Below are positions 32,617-40,481 of a stretch of 64,000 nt of DNA, piece by piece (positions within the stretch are counted from its first letter, which is position 1; every line of letters begins with the position of its first letter). A program made the translations under genes and the position numbers. The notes under the pieces are model-generated. The model did not search any database. It had not been told where the DNA came from and was given only the letters and a program-made list of their open reading frames with translations. The stretch covers positions 3,410,001 through 3,474,000 of the forward strand of contig NZ_CP113063.1 of NCBI RefSeq assembly GCF_026625785.1. The letters run 5' to 3'. Origin of the DNA: Gordonia sp. SL306. Lineage in GTDB: Bacteria > Actinomycetota > Actinomycetes > Mycobacteriales > Mycobacteriaceae.

Positions 32617-33868
32617 CTTCGTACTCCTTGACATGGTCGACGGCCGTTTTGTGGAGGTGACGCAGGAGGATCTCCTGGTCGCACAAGGGGAAATCGGTGA
32701 CGGTGCGGGTCTCGATCATCTTCTGCGTCGCCTCGAGGGTGTTCGCGTCCTGCAACGCGTACTCCTTGAAGGTGACCGCGGCCAGCTCCTGGGCGAGGCG
32801 CTCGCGGACTGTCTTCGGCGGCACGAAGTAGAGCTTGGCCTCGAAGATGTGCCGATCGACCGCGGTGGGCCAATAGTGGTACGTCAGATACCAACCCGGC
32901 GCCCAGCACAGCAGCGACATGTTCGGGAAGAACTCGAACTCGTCGACGCCCCAGGGGACCGCGCCCGCGGGGTTGATGGCAGGCGGCAGCGGATCCAGAC
33001 CCTCGATGTCGGGTCGATCCCACGGACCGAACAGACCCGACCGCAGGATGCGCTCGATCGGCTTGACCATGTTCAGATCCTTGGGTGGAGCCATGCCGCC
33101 CCACGACGAGACCATCGAATGCGGGCCCTGCAAGTCGTAGTGCAGGCCTTCGAAACCGACCTTCATGAGCTTGTCGGCCTCGTCCTTCACCGCCTGCTTC
33201 TGGTGCAGGACGGGGGCGTGATAGAACTCGGCGAAGGCGTCGATGAAGAGTTTCCAGTTGCTGCCGACCTCGGCGCGGTAGCTGTAGACCTCGGTCATCT
33301 CATGGAATGGATAGCCTTGGAGCCCTTTGCCGTAGGTGCCCAGATAGTCGTCCAGCGACTCGGCGTTCGGGTCGAGGTTGATGAAGATGAACCCTTCCCA
33401 GATCTCGCACCGGACCGACTTGAGGCCGAACTGTTGCTTGTCGAGGTCGAAGAACTCGCCCTCCTGCTGGACGTAACTCAGATCGCCGGTGAGGTCGTAT
33501 CGCCAGGCGTGGTACTTGCAGGTGAACTGCCGGCAGGTGCCGGCGGTCTCCTCGTTGGGGAAGTCGTCCCACACCAGTTTGTTGCCGCGATGTCGGCAGA
33601 CGTTGTGGAAGGCCCGGACGACGTCGTCCTTGCCCTTGACGATGATCAAGGACGTGTTCGCCGCCGCCAGTTCGCGCGTGAAGTAGCTGCCCTTCTTGGG
33701 GAGCCGCTCGACCCGGCCGACGTTGAGCCAGGTCTTCTTGAAGATGGCCTCACGTTCGCTCTCATAGAACTCGGGATCGATCGAGTCGGTGTAGTCCACC
33801 GGATCGGTCCCGAGCTGGGGGAAGTGCTCGGTCCAACTTCCCTCGGCGGGTTTCTTGAAGTGTGCCAA
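32597..33868 (-). CDS. Rieske non-heme iron oxygenase, alpha subunit
   Basis: The 423-residue protein is a ring-hydroxylating oxygenase alpha subunit. The Rieske site is C91-x-H93 and C117-x2-H120 (CRHRGNK, CKYHAWRYD). The mononuclear iron site is in DAFAEFYHAPVLH with His217 and His222, and Asp210 sits where the bridging acid is expected. It adds one or two oxygen atoms to a ring or C-H bond with electrons from a reductase, probably the protein encoded at 11372. No beta subunit is present. The start is a TTG at 33868 with AAAGG 7 bases ahead. Longer readings run into the upstream gene. Confidence 0.9.
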   Translation of the reverse strand: MAHFKKPAEGSWTEHFPQLGTDPVDYTDSIDPEFYESEREAIFKKTWLNVGRVERLPKKGSYFTRELAAANTSLIIVKGKDDVVRAFHNVCRHRGNKLVWDDFPNEETAGTCRQFTCKYHAWRYDLTGDLSYVQQEGEFFDLDKQQFGLKSVRCEIWEGFIFINLDPNAESLDDYLGTYGKGLQGYPFHEMTEVYSYRAEVGSNWKLFIDAFAEFYHAPVLHQKQAVKDEADKLMKVGFEGLHYDLQGPHSMVSSWGGMAPPKDLNMVKPIERILRSGLFGPWDRPDIEGLDPLPPAINPAGAVPWGVDEFEFFPNMSLLCWAPGWYLTYHYWPTAVDRHIFEAKLYFVPPKTVRERLAQELAAVTFKEYALQDANTLEATQKMIETRTVTDFPLCDQEILLRHLHKTAVDHVKEYEDAKAAS

Positions 33869-33872
33869 TGGT

Positions 33873-34421
33873 TTACCTTTCGTATTCAGGCTGGAGTTCG
33901 CGATCCGGCTCGATGCCGAACGTGTTGAATGCCATGGACAATGTTGAGTAGGCGCCGACCGTGAAGACAAGATCCATCACCTGTCGGTCGGTGAGGTACT
34001 CGGCGAGCGAGTTCCAGGTCCCGTCGAGGATCGCGTGGTTGCGGTGCAACTCACCGACCGCCTCGAGGACGAGCTGCTCGACGGTGTCGAGCGCGACTCC
34101 TGTGCGCGCTTGCTCGATCTCCTCGAGGGTCATTCCGACGGCCTGGCCCATACCCGTGTGGTGCTCGAGTTCGTAGTCCGACTGATTGAGCTCCGCGACC
34201 CGGAGGATTGCGACCTCGCGAATCCGGTCCGACAGCGTGGACCCGAACAAGAGGTGCACGTTGAACGGCATGAATGCCCTGGTGAGATCAGGGTGACGTA
34301 CGAGGGTTGCCAGTGCATTGCCGGCACCCTGTGGGTTCCGTCGCCTCTTCGGCAGCATGCCGGCCAGTGCGGCATCGACGTCGTCGTCCCACTGGTCGCC
34401 CGGCAATGGTGTCAGCCGCAT
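33873..34421 (-). CDS. Carboxymuconolactone decarboxylase/AhpD-like protein
   Basis: The 182-residue protein matches the CMD/AhpD-like helical family. The core is REVAILRVAELNQSDYELEHHTGMGQAVG, with the EHH motif in place of the CxxC of AhpD. It therefore belongs to the non-peroxidase branch typified by carboxymuconolactone decarboxylase. It is the first gene of the seven-gene leftward operon, 14 bases from box 7. A role in ring-cleavage chemistry next to the Rieske oxygenase is likely, and the exact reaction is not known. Confidence 0.85.
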   Translation of the reverse strand: MRLTPLPGDQWDDDVDAALAGMLPKRRRNPQGAGNALATLVRHPDLTRAFMPFNVHLLFGSTLSDRIREVAILRVAELNQSDYELEHHTGMGQAVGMTLEEIEQARTGVALDTVEQLVLEAVGELHRNHAILDGTWNSLAEYLTDRQVMDLVFTVGAYSTLSMAFNTFGIEPDRELQPEYER

Positions 34422-34435
34422 TCGGCCCTCCTTCG

Positions 34436-34450
34436 GAGAATCATATTCTC
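34436..34450. promoter_or_regulatory. 15-bp regulon box 7 (GAGAATCATATTCTC)
   Basis: This is the exact reverse complement of box 4, 14 bases before the first gene of the Rieske operon. A repressor here would cover the start of transcription. Confidence 0.85.
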
Positions 34451-34770
34451 ATTGACGGATACTACGTTTTCACGAGTTGCCGCGCGAGTCAATGGATTGG
34501 CGCATGTTTCACGGGGCACCCGAGTTGCCTGGACGAACGGATCCTTGCGGCGCTTGCGTGCGTTATGCGACGTCGCGCCGCTCGAGGCCGGCAAATCTGT
34601 GATCTGGATCTCCCAATCTGTTGATTCTTCGTTTAGGAGAAGCTAGTTTCTCACTAGCGAGAGCAGGGATGCCACGGCTGTGCTTCGGAACCGAGTCCGA
34701 CGGCCTTCGCCAGACGCTCTCGAATCCCGGTGGGATTTGCCGGCCCGGAGACGTCATTGAGGAGAATCAG
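34451..34770. other. Long intergenic region between divergent Rieske and ABC operons
   Basis: These 320 bases hold no convincing gene. The only structure I see is a loose box copy at 34637-34652 and a short CACTAG/CTAG repeat next to it. The distance suggests separate promoters for the two operons and perhaps a long leader before the transporter gene. Confidence 0.5.
34637..34652. promoter_or_regulatory. Degenerate regulon box before the ABC transporter operon
   Basis: GAGAAGCTAGTTTCTC has both GAGAA/TTCTC arms but a 6-base centre where the good copies have 5. It lies 118 bases upstream of the substrate-binding protein. It may be a weaker site of the same regulator. Confidence 0.4.
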
Positions 34771-36153
34771 GTGAGAGCACAGCGAATACTCGCGACGGCC
34801 ATCGTGGTGGTCGCGTTTGCGGCCACAGGATGTGGCGGTCGCGACGGCAGCGGGACCGAGGAGAGCGGGGCCGAGGGGGCGGGATCCTCGTCGAGCGTTT
34901 CGAGCTCGTTCGGTGACTTGACCGATGTGTGCAAGGACGGATCCGCGAAGGGCGCCACCGCGCAGGGGGTCACCGACGACCAGATCCAGGTCGGTGTCTT
35001 CTCTGACGTCGGTTTCACCAAGAACTCCGAGTTCGGTGATGCGGCAAAGGTTTTCACGTCGTGGTGCAATGACAATGGTGGGATCAACGGTCGCAAACTC
35101 GTGGCGACGACGCGGGACACGAAACTCATGGCAGTGCGGCAGCAGATGTCCGAGGCGTGCAAGCAGGACTTCGCGCTTGTCGGCGGTGGCGCGGCCCTCG
35201 ATGCGCTGGGTACCAAGGAACGGCTGTCGTGCCTTCTCCCGAACTTCCCCGCGCAGGTCGCGCAGCTGAGCGAACTCGGCGCGGACCTCAGCGTGCAGGC
35301 GTCACCGTCGCAGGTCTTCGGTTACCTGCCCTACTATCAATTCCGCGAGTGGCTGTTGAAGGACGCTTATCCGCAGTCCGCGAATGCGATCGGCATCATC
35401 AACGGGGACTCGCCGGTGACCAAGGTCCTCGGTGACATCCAGACCGAGACCGTCAAAGCCGCCGGCGGCACCTTCGTCTACAACGACTTGTATCCGGCCG
35501 CCGGAGTGTCGGACTGGACCCCGTATGCGCAGGCGATCAAGAACAAGGGCGTCAAAGGTCTGATCTTCTTCGGGGACTACAAGCAGCTCGCCAAGCTCGA
35601 GAGCGTGTTGACCAGCATGAACTACAAGCCGGACTGGATCGATGCGAACAACAACGCTTACAGTCAGTCGTTCCTCGACCTGATCGGTCCGTCGGCAGAG
35701 AAGCAGAACAATCTTGTCGATCTCGGCGGAGTCCTGCCGATCGAGAGCACGGACCCGGTGATGAGCCAGCTCAAGGATCTGTACAAGAAGTACGCTCCCG
35801 ACGCCACGATCACCCTCCCCGCGCTGCGCGCCTTCTCGTCCTGGCTGGTGTTCGCGAAGTCGGCGGTGAGCTGCGGTGACAATGTGACGCGTGCGTGCGT
35901 ACTCGGTGCCGCGACCAAGGAAACCCAATGGACCGCGGGTGGCCTGCAGGCTCCGCAGAATCTTGCGCCGGGTGCGGCGCCGTCACCGTGTTTCAACGTC
36001 GAGAAGTCGACCGCGAACGGGTGGGAGCCAGCCGACTTCGGCCCCGACCAGGGGGCATACCGCTGCAACATCCCGGTGAAGAAGTGGACCGGCCAGTACG
36101 GCAACGGAATGAGGTTGTCCGATGTCGGCAAGAGCATGAGTGACGTGCAGTAA
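34771..36153 (+). CDS. ABC transporter substrate-binding lipoprotein (LivK/periplasmic-binding type I)
   Basis: The 460-residue precursor has a signal with lipobox FAATGC and lipid-attachment Cys at 21, then a Ser/Gly/Glu-rich linker. A type I solute-binding domain of the branched-chain amino acid family follows (QIQVGVFSDVG, GGINGRKLVATTRD, IKNKGVKGLIFFGD). Such receptors in actinobacterial catabolic clusters often bind aromatic, terpenoid or steroid acids and not amino acids. The GTG start has GAGGAGAATCAG ahead. The stop overlaps the permease start (TAATG), so receptor and channel are coupled. Confidence 0.9.
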   Translation: MRAQRILATAIVVVAFAATGCGGRDGSGTEESGAEGAGSSSSVSSSFGDLTDVCKDGSAKGATAQGVTDDQIQVGVFSDVGFTKNSEFGDAAKVFTSWCNDNGGINGRKLVATTRDTKLMAVRQQMSEACKQDFALVGGGAALDALGTKERLSCLLPNFPAQVAQLSELGADLSVQASPSQVFGYLPYYQFREWLLKDAYPQSANAIGIINGDSPVTKVLGDIQTETVKAAGGTFVYNDLYPAAGVSDWTPYAQAIKNKGVKGLIFFGDYKQLAKLESVLTSMNYKPDWIDANNNAYSQSFLDLIGPSAEKQNNLVDLGGVLPIESTDPVMSQLKDLYKKYAPDATITLPALRAFSSWLVFAKSAVSCGDNVTRACVLGAATKETQWTAGGLQAPQNLAPGAAPSPCFNVEKSTANGWEPADFGPDQGAYRCNIPVKKWTGQYGNGMRLSDVGKSMSDVQ

Positions 36154-38291
36154 TGGATCAATTCCTCGCCTTCGGCGTGGTCGGACTCAGCACCGCCGCG
36201 ATCTACGCAGTGATCAGCGGCGGGCTGGTCGTCACTTACACCACCACCGGTGTCTTCAACTTCGCCCATGGCGCCGCCGGCATGATGGCGGCATTCACCT
36301 ACTGGCAGTTCAGCATCGGCTGGGGATGGCCCGTCTGGTTGTCGTTGATCGTGGTGCTCGGCGTGCTGACGCCCCTGTTCGGGCTGCTGGTCGAGATCGC
36401 GATGCGTCCGGTGCAGCCTCTCGGTGAGGCCGAGAAGCTCGTGATGACGGTCGCGTTGTTGAGTGGCCTCATCGCGTTGGCTCGATGGATCTGGGATCCG
36501 AATGAACCACGAAACCTGCCGGTCTTCTTCGCCGACCAGCAGTCGCTGCATGTCTTCGGTGCGACGGTGACCTGGCACCAGGCGCTCACGATGATCGTCG
36601 CAATCCTGGTGGCTGTTGGATTGCGTGTCCTGTTGTTCCGGACCCGGGCAGGTACCGAGATGCGTGCCACGGTCGACGATCGGCCGCTGGTCGGCCTCAC
36701 CGGCGCAGATCCGGTGCGTGCCAACCGGATCGCATGGATCTTGGGGATCGAGCTCGCCGCCATCGGTGGCGTTCTGATCGCTCCGGTGGTCGCGCTCGAT
36801 GCGATGTCGCTGTCGTTGGTGATCGTCAGTGCATACGCAGCGGCGATCTTCGGTCGGCTCAAGAGCCTCCCGCTCACCTTCCTCGGTGCGGTCGTCGTCG
36901 GTTGCATGGAGAGTTATCTGACGGGCTATCTGCCGCAGAACGCCTACCTGCCCGGAATTCGCTTGGCAGCTCCCGCGATCCTGCTGCTGCTCGCGCTATT
37001 GGCCTTTCCGCACGGACGGTTGCGGGGCCGTGACCGTCAATTGAGCCCGGTGCCGCTGCCGTCGCTTCGAGGCACCATCTTCTTCGCCCTGGTGATTGTG
37101 TGGTCCGGACTGATTCTGGCGACAGTGCTCAGCGACGGCGACCTGATCACCTATGGTCAGATCTTCGCGTTCGGCGTGCTTGCCCTCTCATACGTGCCGC
37201 TCGCGGGTTATGCCGGCCAGATCTCGTTGTGTCAGATCACGCTTGCCGGTATCGGTGCGATCGTCTGTGGTCACCTGGGAGCGAACGGTCAGTGGTGGGC
37301 GATCATTGCGGCCATGGTGATAGCCGGCGTCGTGGGAGCGGCAATCGCACTGCCGGCACTTCGATTGTCCGGGGTGTATCTCGCCCTGGGTACGGCCGCG
37401 ATCGCGGTGATCTTCGATCGGTGGATCTTCACCCTTCCGGCCTTCGATCTCTTTGGCATGCACATCTCGTTCTTCGACCAGGGGTCGGTCGAGGTGCCGG
37501 GACCTACGTTGTTCGGCTATGCCATCGACACTCCGCAACGCACAACTGTTTTCGCGGCCGTGATCCTAGCGGTGGCCACGCTCGGCGTGGCGTTGCTGCG
37601 GCGCGGTCGCCTCGGGCGGAAACTCATCGCACTACGCGACAGCGAAGCAGCGTACGCCACTCTCGGCGGCAACCTCCTCGTCTCGAAGATGCTCGTCTTC
37701 GGTATGAGTTCCGCGTTGGCCGGACTCGGGGGCGCCTTGTACGGCATGCAACTCGGATCAGTCACCGGAGATCAGTTCAATTTCATTTCGGGACTGCCGA
37801 TCTTCCTGGTCGTGGTCCTGGCGGGACTGGGAACGGTGGGGAGCGGACTCTTCACGGGTGCCGCACTCGCGGGGCCGCTCAACGCGATCGGCGTGTTGTG
37901 GCCGATGCTGCGTGAGGTCTCCCAGGCGATTCCGGCGCTCCTCGGCATCGCTTTCGGAGCCAGGGCGGTCAAGGAGGGGGGCATCGCGGCGCTACGCAGG
38001 CAATGGGACCTCGCCTTTGCCGATCGTGTGGTGATGGGTGCGCTGGTGGGGTGGACCCTGGTCGCGTGGCTGCTGCGGCTCGCCGATGTGATCAACGGCT
38101 ACGTGTTCTGTTTGGCAATGGTCGTCGCAGCGGTACTCACGCCTCTGGTCGCAGTTTGGCGCGAACGTCGTACACATACCGGTGACGGGTCCGATGACTC
38201 CGAGATCCCGGTCGAATGGTGGGGTATCTCCCGGCCATGGACAGAAGATGACGAGGAGGTGTTGGATCGTGCCGTCGCTGCTGGAAGTTAG
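36153..38291 (+). CDS. Fused LivH-LivM-type ABC transporter permease
   Basis: The 712-residue membrane protein joins the two permeases of a branched-chain-type importer. Residues about 1-290 are LivH-like (GLVVTYTTTGVFNFAHGA; AAIFGRLKSLPLTFLGA). After a linker near 295-305, residues about 310-640 are LivM-like (ALSYVPLAGYAGQISLCQ; GLAGLGGALYG-type helix LAGLGGALYGMQLG). A charged C-terminal tail ends with WGISRPWTEDDEEVLD. LivH and LivM are usually separate genes, so the fusion fixes the 1:1 ratio. It should form the membrane channel with the two ATPases that follow. Confidence 0.9.
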   Translation: MDQFLAFGVVGLSTAAIYAVISGGLVVTYTTTGVFNFAHGAAGMMAAFTYWQFSIGWGWPVWLSLIVVLGVLTPLFGLLVEIAMRPVQPLGEAEKLVMTVALLSGLIALARWIWDPNEPRNLPVFFADQQSLHVFGATVTWHQALTMIVAILVAVGLRVLLFRTRAGTEMRATVDDRPLVGLTGADPVRANRIAWILGIELAAIGGVLIAPVVALDAMSLSLVIVSAYAAAIFGRLKSLPLTFLGAVVVGCMESYLTGYLPQNAYLPGIRLAAPAILLLLALLAFPHGRLRGRDRQLSPVPLPSLRGTIFFALVIVWSGLILATVLSDGDLITYGQIFAFGVLALSYVPLAGYAGQISLCQITLAGIGAIVCGHLGANGQWWAIIAAMVIAGVVGAAIALPALRLSGVYLALGTAAIAVIFDRWIFTLPAFDLFGMHISFFDQGSVEVPGPTLFGYAIDTPQRTTVFAAVILAVATLGVALLRRGRLGRKLIALRDSEAAYATLGGNLLVSKMLVFGMSSALAGLGGALYGMQLGSVTGDQFNFISGLPIFLVVVLAGLGTVGSGLFTGAALAGPLNAIGVLWPMLREVSQAIPALLGIAFGARAVKEGGIAALRRQWDLAFADRVVMGALVGWTLVAWLLRLADVINGYVFCLAMVVAAVLTPLVAVWRERRTHTGDGSDDSEIPVEWWGISRPWTEDDEEVLDRAVAAGS

Positions 38292-38982
38292 TGATGTGTC
38301 GGTGTCCTTCGGCCCGCACCGGGCGCTTGATGGTGTCCATCTGACCGCCGAGCGCGGACACATCACCGGCCTGATCGGACCCAACGGTGCCGGCAAGAGC
38401 ACGCTGTTCGACGTCATAGGTGGGCTACGGCGGCCGAATACGGGCTCTGTGGTTCTGGATGGGAACGACATCACCCGGCTGGGCCCGGCGCAGCGCGCCA
38501 AGCGCGGCATGGCCCGGACGTTCCAGGGGCTCGAACTGTTCGGCCGGCTCAGCGTCCGCGACAACCTGCTCGTCGCGGCCGAACTCCGACGCCACGGACG
38601 TGATGTGAAAGCACTCGTCGACGGGGTCATCGAGCGGGCCCGGCTCGAGGCGTATGTCGACCGACTCGCCGATTCCCTGCCGACCGGTGTGGGTCGTCAG
38701 GTGGAGGTGGCGCGAGCGCTGACCACCAGGCCGGATTTGATTCTGTTGGACGAGCCGGCGGCTGGACAGGATGCCGAGGAGACCGAGCGCTTCGCGGGGA
38801 TCCTCCGTCAGGTGGCTGCCGATGGGGTGGCAATCCTGCTGGTGGAGCACGACATGGAACTCGTCATGAGCGTCTGTGACCAGGTCCACGTTCTCGACTT
38901 GGGCTCGATCATCACCTCTGGGCCACCGGAATCGGTGCGCCAGAACGCCGCGGTACTCGACGCTTATCTGGGGACAGCATGA
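38269..38982 (+). CDS. ABC transporter ATPase, LivG-like
   Basis: The 237-residue ATPase has Walker A GPNGAGKST, Walker B LILLDEPAAGQD and the switch His in LVEHDMELVM. The signature region reads LPTGVGRQVEVARAL, a weak form of the ABC motif common in LivG proteins. The GTG at 38269 lies 23 bases inside the permease gene with GAGGAGG ahead. Readings starting earlier lie in the permease tail. It drives import together with the ATPase at 38979. Confidence 0.9.
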   Translation: MPSLLEVSDVSVSFGPHRALDGVHLTAERGHITGLIGPNGAGKSTLFDVIGGLRRPNTGSVVLDGNDITRLGPAQRAKRGMARTFQGLELFGRLSVRDNLLVAAELRRHGRDVKALVDGVIERARLEAYVDRLADSLPTGVGRQVEVARALTTRPDLILLDEPAAGQDAEETERFAGILRQVAADGVAILLVEHDMELVMSVCDQVHVLDLGSIITSGPPESVRQNAAVLDAYLGTA

Positions 38983-39689
38983 TTCCACCTTTACTCGAAC
39001 TCTGCGACATCCGCGCCGGCTACGGGGGCATCACCGCGTTGCACGGTGTCGACATCAGCGTTCACGCGGGCCAAGTGGTGGCCTTGCTCGGTCCCAACGG
39101 CGCAGGCAAGACGACGACCCAGAAAGTGGCCGCGGGTGTGCATCCGGTGGACTCGGGCCGGATTCTCTACGGCGGTCGTGACGTGACCGGCATCGCGTCC
39201 CGGAATGCGGCGCTGGCCGGGGTGTGTCTGATCCCCGAGGGCCGTGGGGTGTTCCCGAATCTGACGGTACGCGAGAACCTCTGGATGATGACGTTCACCG
39301 GAAAATCACGGGAACAGATCGAGGATATCGCCTTCTCGAGGTTCCCGATCCTCGAGGAACGTGCATCGCAGACCGCGGGCACCCTGTCAGGTGGTGAACA
39401 ACAGATGCTCGCCCTCACGCGGGGGCTGGCAACAGATCCGGCGGTACTGCTACTCGACGAACTCTCGATGGGCCTGGCCCCCCTCGTGGTGGAGAGGCTT
39501 TACGAACACGTGGCCCAGATCGCTCGTGACGGAGTCGCCGTCTTGGTCGTCGAGCAGTTCGCTTCGGCAGTGCTCGACATGGCCGATCATGCCGCAGTTC
39601 TGGTCCGCGGACAGGTCGAATACGAGGGTCCGCCAGGAGAATCACTCAGAAAAGAACTCGCCAACCTCTACTTAGGAAGTGCCACATGA
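38979..39689 (+). CDS. ABC transporter ATPase, LivF-like
   Basis: The 236-residue protein has Walker A GPNGAGKTTT, signature LSGGEQQMLALTRGL, Walker B VLLLDELSMGLAP and VVEQFASAVLDMADH, the LivF form of the H-loop region in which Gln replaces the usual His neighbourhood. The ATG overlaps the LivG stop (ATGA) and its own stop overlaps the next start. With the LivG-like subunit it completes the importer. Confidence 0.92.
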   Translation: MIPPLLELCDIRAGYGGITALHGVDISVHAGQVVALLGPNGAGKTTTQKVAAGVHPVDSGRILYGGRDVTGIASRNAALAGVCLIPEGRGVFPNLTVRENLWMMTFTGKSREQIEDIAFSRFPILEERASQTAGTLSGGEQQMLALTRGLATDPAVLLLDELSMGLAPLVVERLYEHVAQIARDGVAVLVVEQFASAVLDMADHAAVLVRGQVEYEGPPGESLRKELANLYLGSAT

Positions 39690-40114
39690 CCGCCACATCT
39701 GACGACCGGGCGCAACGATTCACGCAGGAACTCGAGAAGCTGAAGATTCCCGATCCCGCTGCTGCCAGATCTCAGCTCTGGGTCCGACTCGGGGTGGCTG
39801 CCATGGTTGTCGGCGTCGCTCTGGGCGTGATCGCGTATCTGATGTCGCACAACACATCCGACCCACTCATCCAGCGTGACGCGCTGACGATCGCGCTCAC
39901 GGGCGTGGCTGTCGCCATTGTCGGGTCGGCGGTCTTCGTGCGCTACTCGTTGACCAACTTCCTTCGGTTCTGGCTGGCACGGCAGTCGTTCGATCTCAAT
40001 ACTTTCGGCGAGCGCCTGGCCCCGGCCCCCGCGCCCGTGGCCGGAAAACACACCACTGCTGCAAAGGAGGAGATCCGCAATGACCACGAGAGTCCCGCCG
40101 CTGCGCGCGGGTGA
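39686..40114 (+). CDS. Small membrane protein linked to the ABC operon
   Basis: I do not recognise a named family. The 142-residue protein has a soluble N-terminal segment with ELEKLKIPDPAAARSQLW, two hydrophobic helices at about 33-52 (VAAMVVGVALGVIAYLM) and about 66-86, and an Ala/Pro-rich tail. It is coupled to the LivF gene by ATGA and overlaps the next small gene. It may be an accessory subunit of the importer. Confidence 0.75.
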   Translation: MTATSDDRAQRFTQELEKLKIPDPAAARSQLWVRLGVAAMVVGVALGVIAYLMSHNTSDPLIQRDALTIALTGVAVAIVGSAVFVRYSLTNFLRFWLARQSFDLNTFGERLAPAPAPVAGKHTTAAKEEIRNDHESPAAARG

Positions 40115-40397
40115 GCAGTTGGCATGTCCGACGTGTACGACGAAGGTGGTCGTCGTCAAGGCTCCAGCCGACGGTGTCGCCGAGATCATCTGCGGTGAAA
40201 CGCCAATCCAGCCGGTGAAATCGGTGACCCAGCCGGCGAAGGACGGCTCGGCACCCGGCATCCTGATAGGCAAGCGTTACGTCAACGCCGACGAATCCGT
40301 GGAGTTGCTCTGCGCCGCGGCCGGTGCGGGACCCCTCATCTGTGATGGCACCGAGATGACCCTCAAGTCCGCGAAAGCGCTCCCGGCATCGGATTGA
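40080..40397 (+). CDS. Small Cys-rich protein, zinc-ribbon-like
   Basis: The 105-residue protein has C16-P-T-C19, C38, C78 and C88, in LACPTCTTKVV, EIICGE and LLCAAAGAGPLICDG. The CxxC near the start suggests a zinc knuckle or redox role, but I know of no assigned function. It starts in the previous gene with a very strong AAAGGAGGAG site, so it should be highly translated. It closes the transport half of the operon before the hairpin at 40407. Confidence 0.75.
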   Translation: MTTRVPPLRAGEQLACPTCTTKVVVVKAPADGVAEIICGETPIQPVKSVTQPAKDGSAPGILIGKRYVNADESVELLCAAAGAGPLICDGTEMTLKSAKALPASD

Positions 40398-40406
40398 CCG
40401 GCAGCC

Positions 40407-40445
40407 GCGCGCACCGGCCCGACATCCGGGAGGGCCGGTGCGCGC
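40407..40445. terminator. 14-bp perfect hairpin inside the transporter/beta-oxidation run
   Basis: GCGCGCACCGGCCC and GGGCCGGTGCGCGC form a perfect 14-bp stem with an 11-base loop, 10 bases after the small Cys-rich gene. It may terminate or attenuate transcription between transporter and enzyme genes, or protect the upstream message. Confidence 0.75.
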
Positions 40446-40481
40446 GCATGTCCGGCACAAGCACACAGGAAGGTTCGGTTC

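Noticed and set aside
33869..33970. Longer N-terminus of the Rieske oxygenase
   Set aside because: The extension overlaps the CMD-like gene and has shadow-frame composition. The TTG at 33868 has AAAGG at the right distance.
34621..34770. Upstream extension of the ABC substrate-binding protein
   Set aside because: It would place 50 residues before the signal peptide and lipobox. The GTG at 34771 has a good ribosome site and gives a normal lipoprotein.
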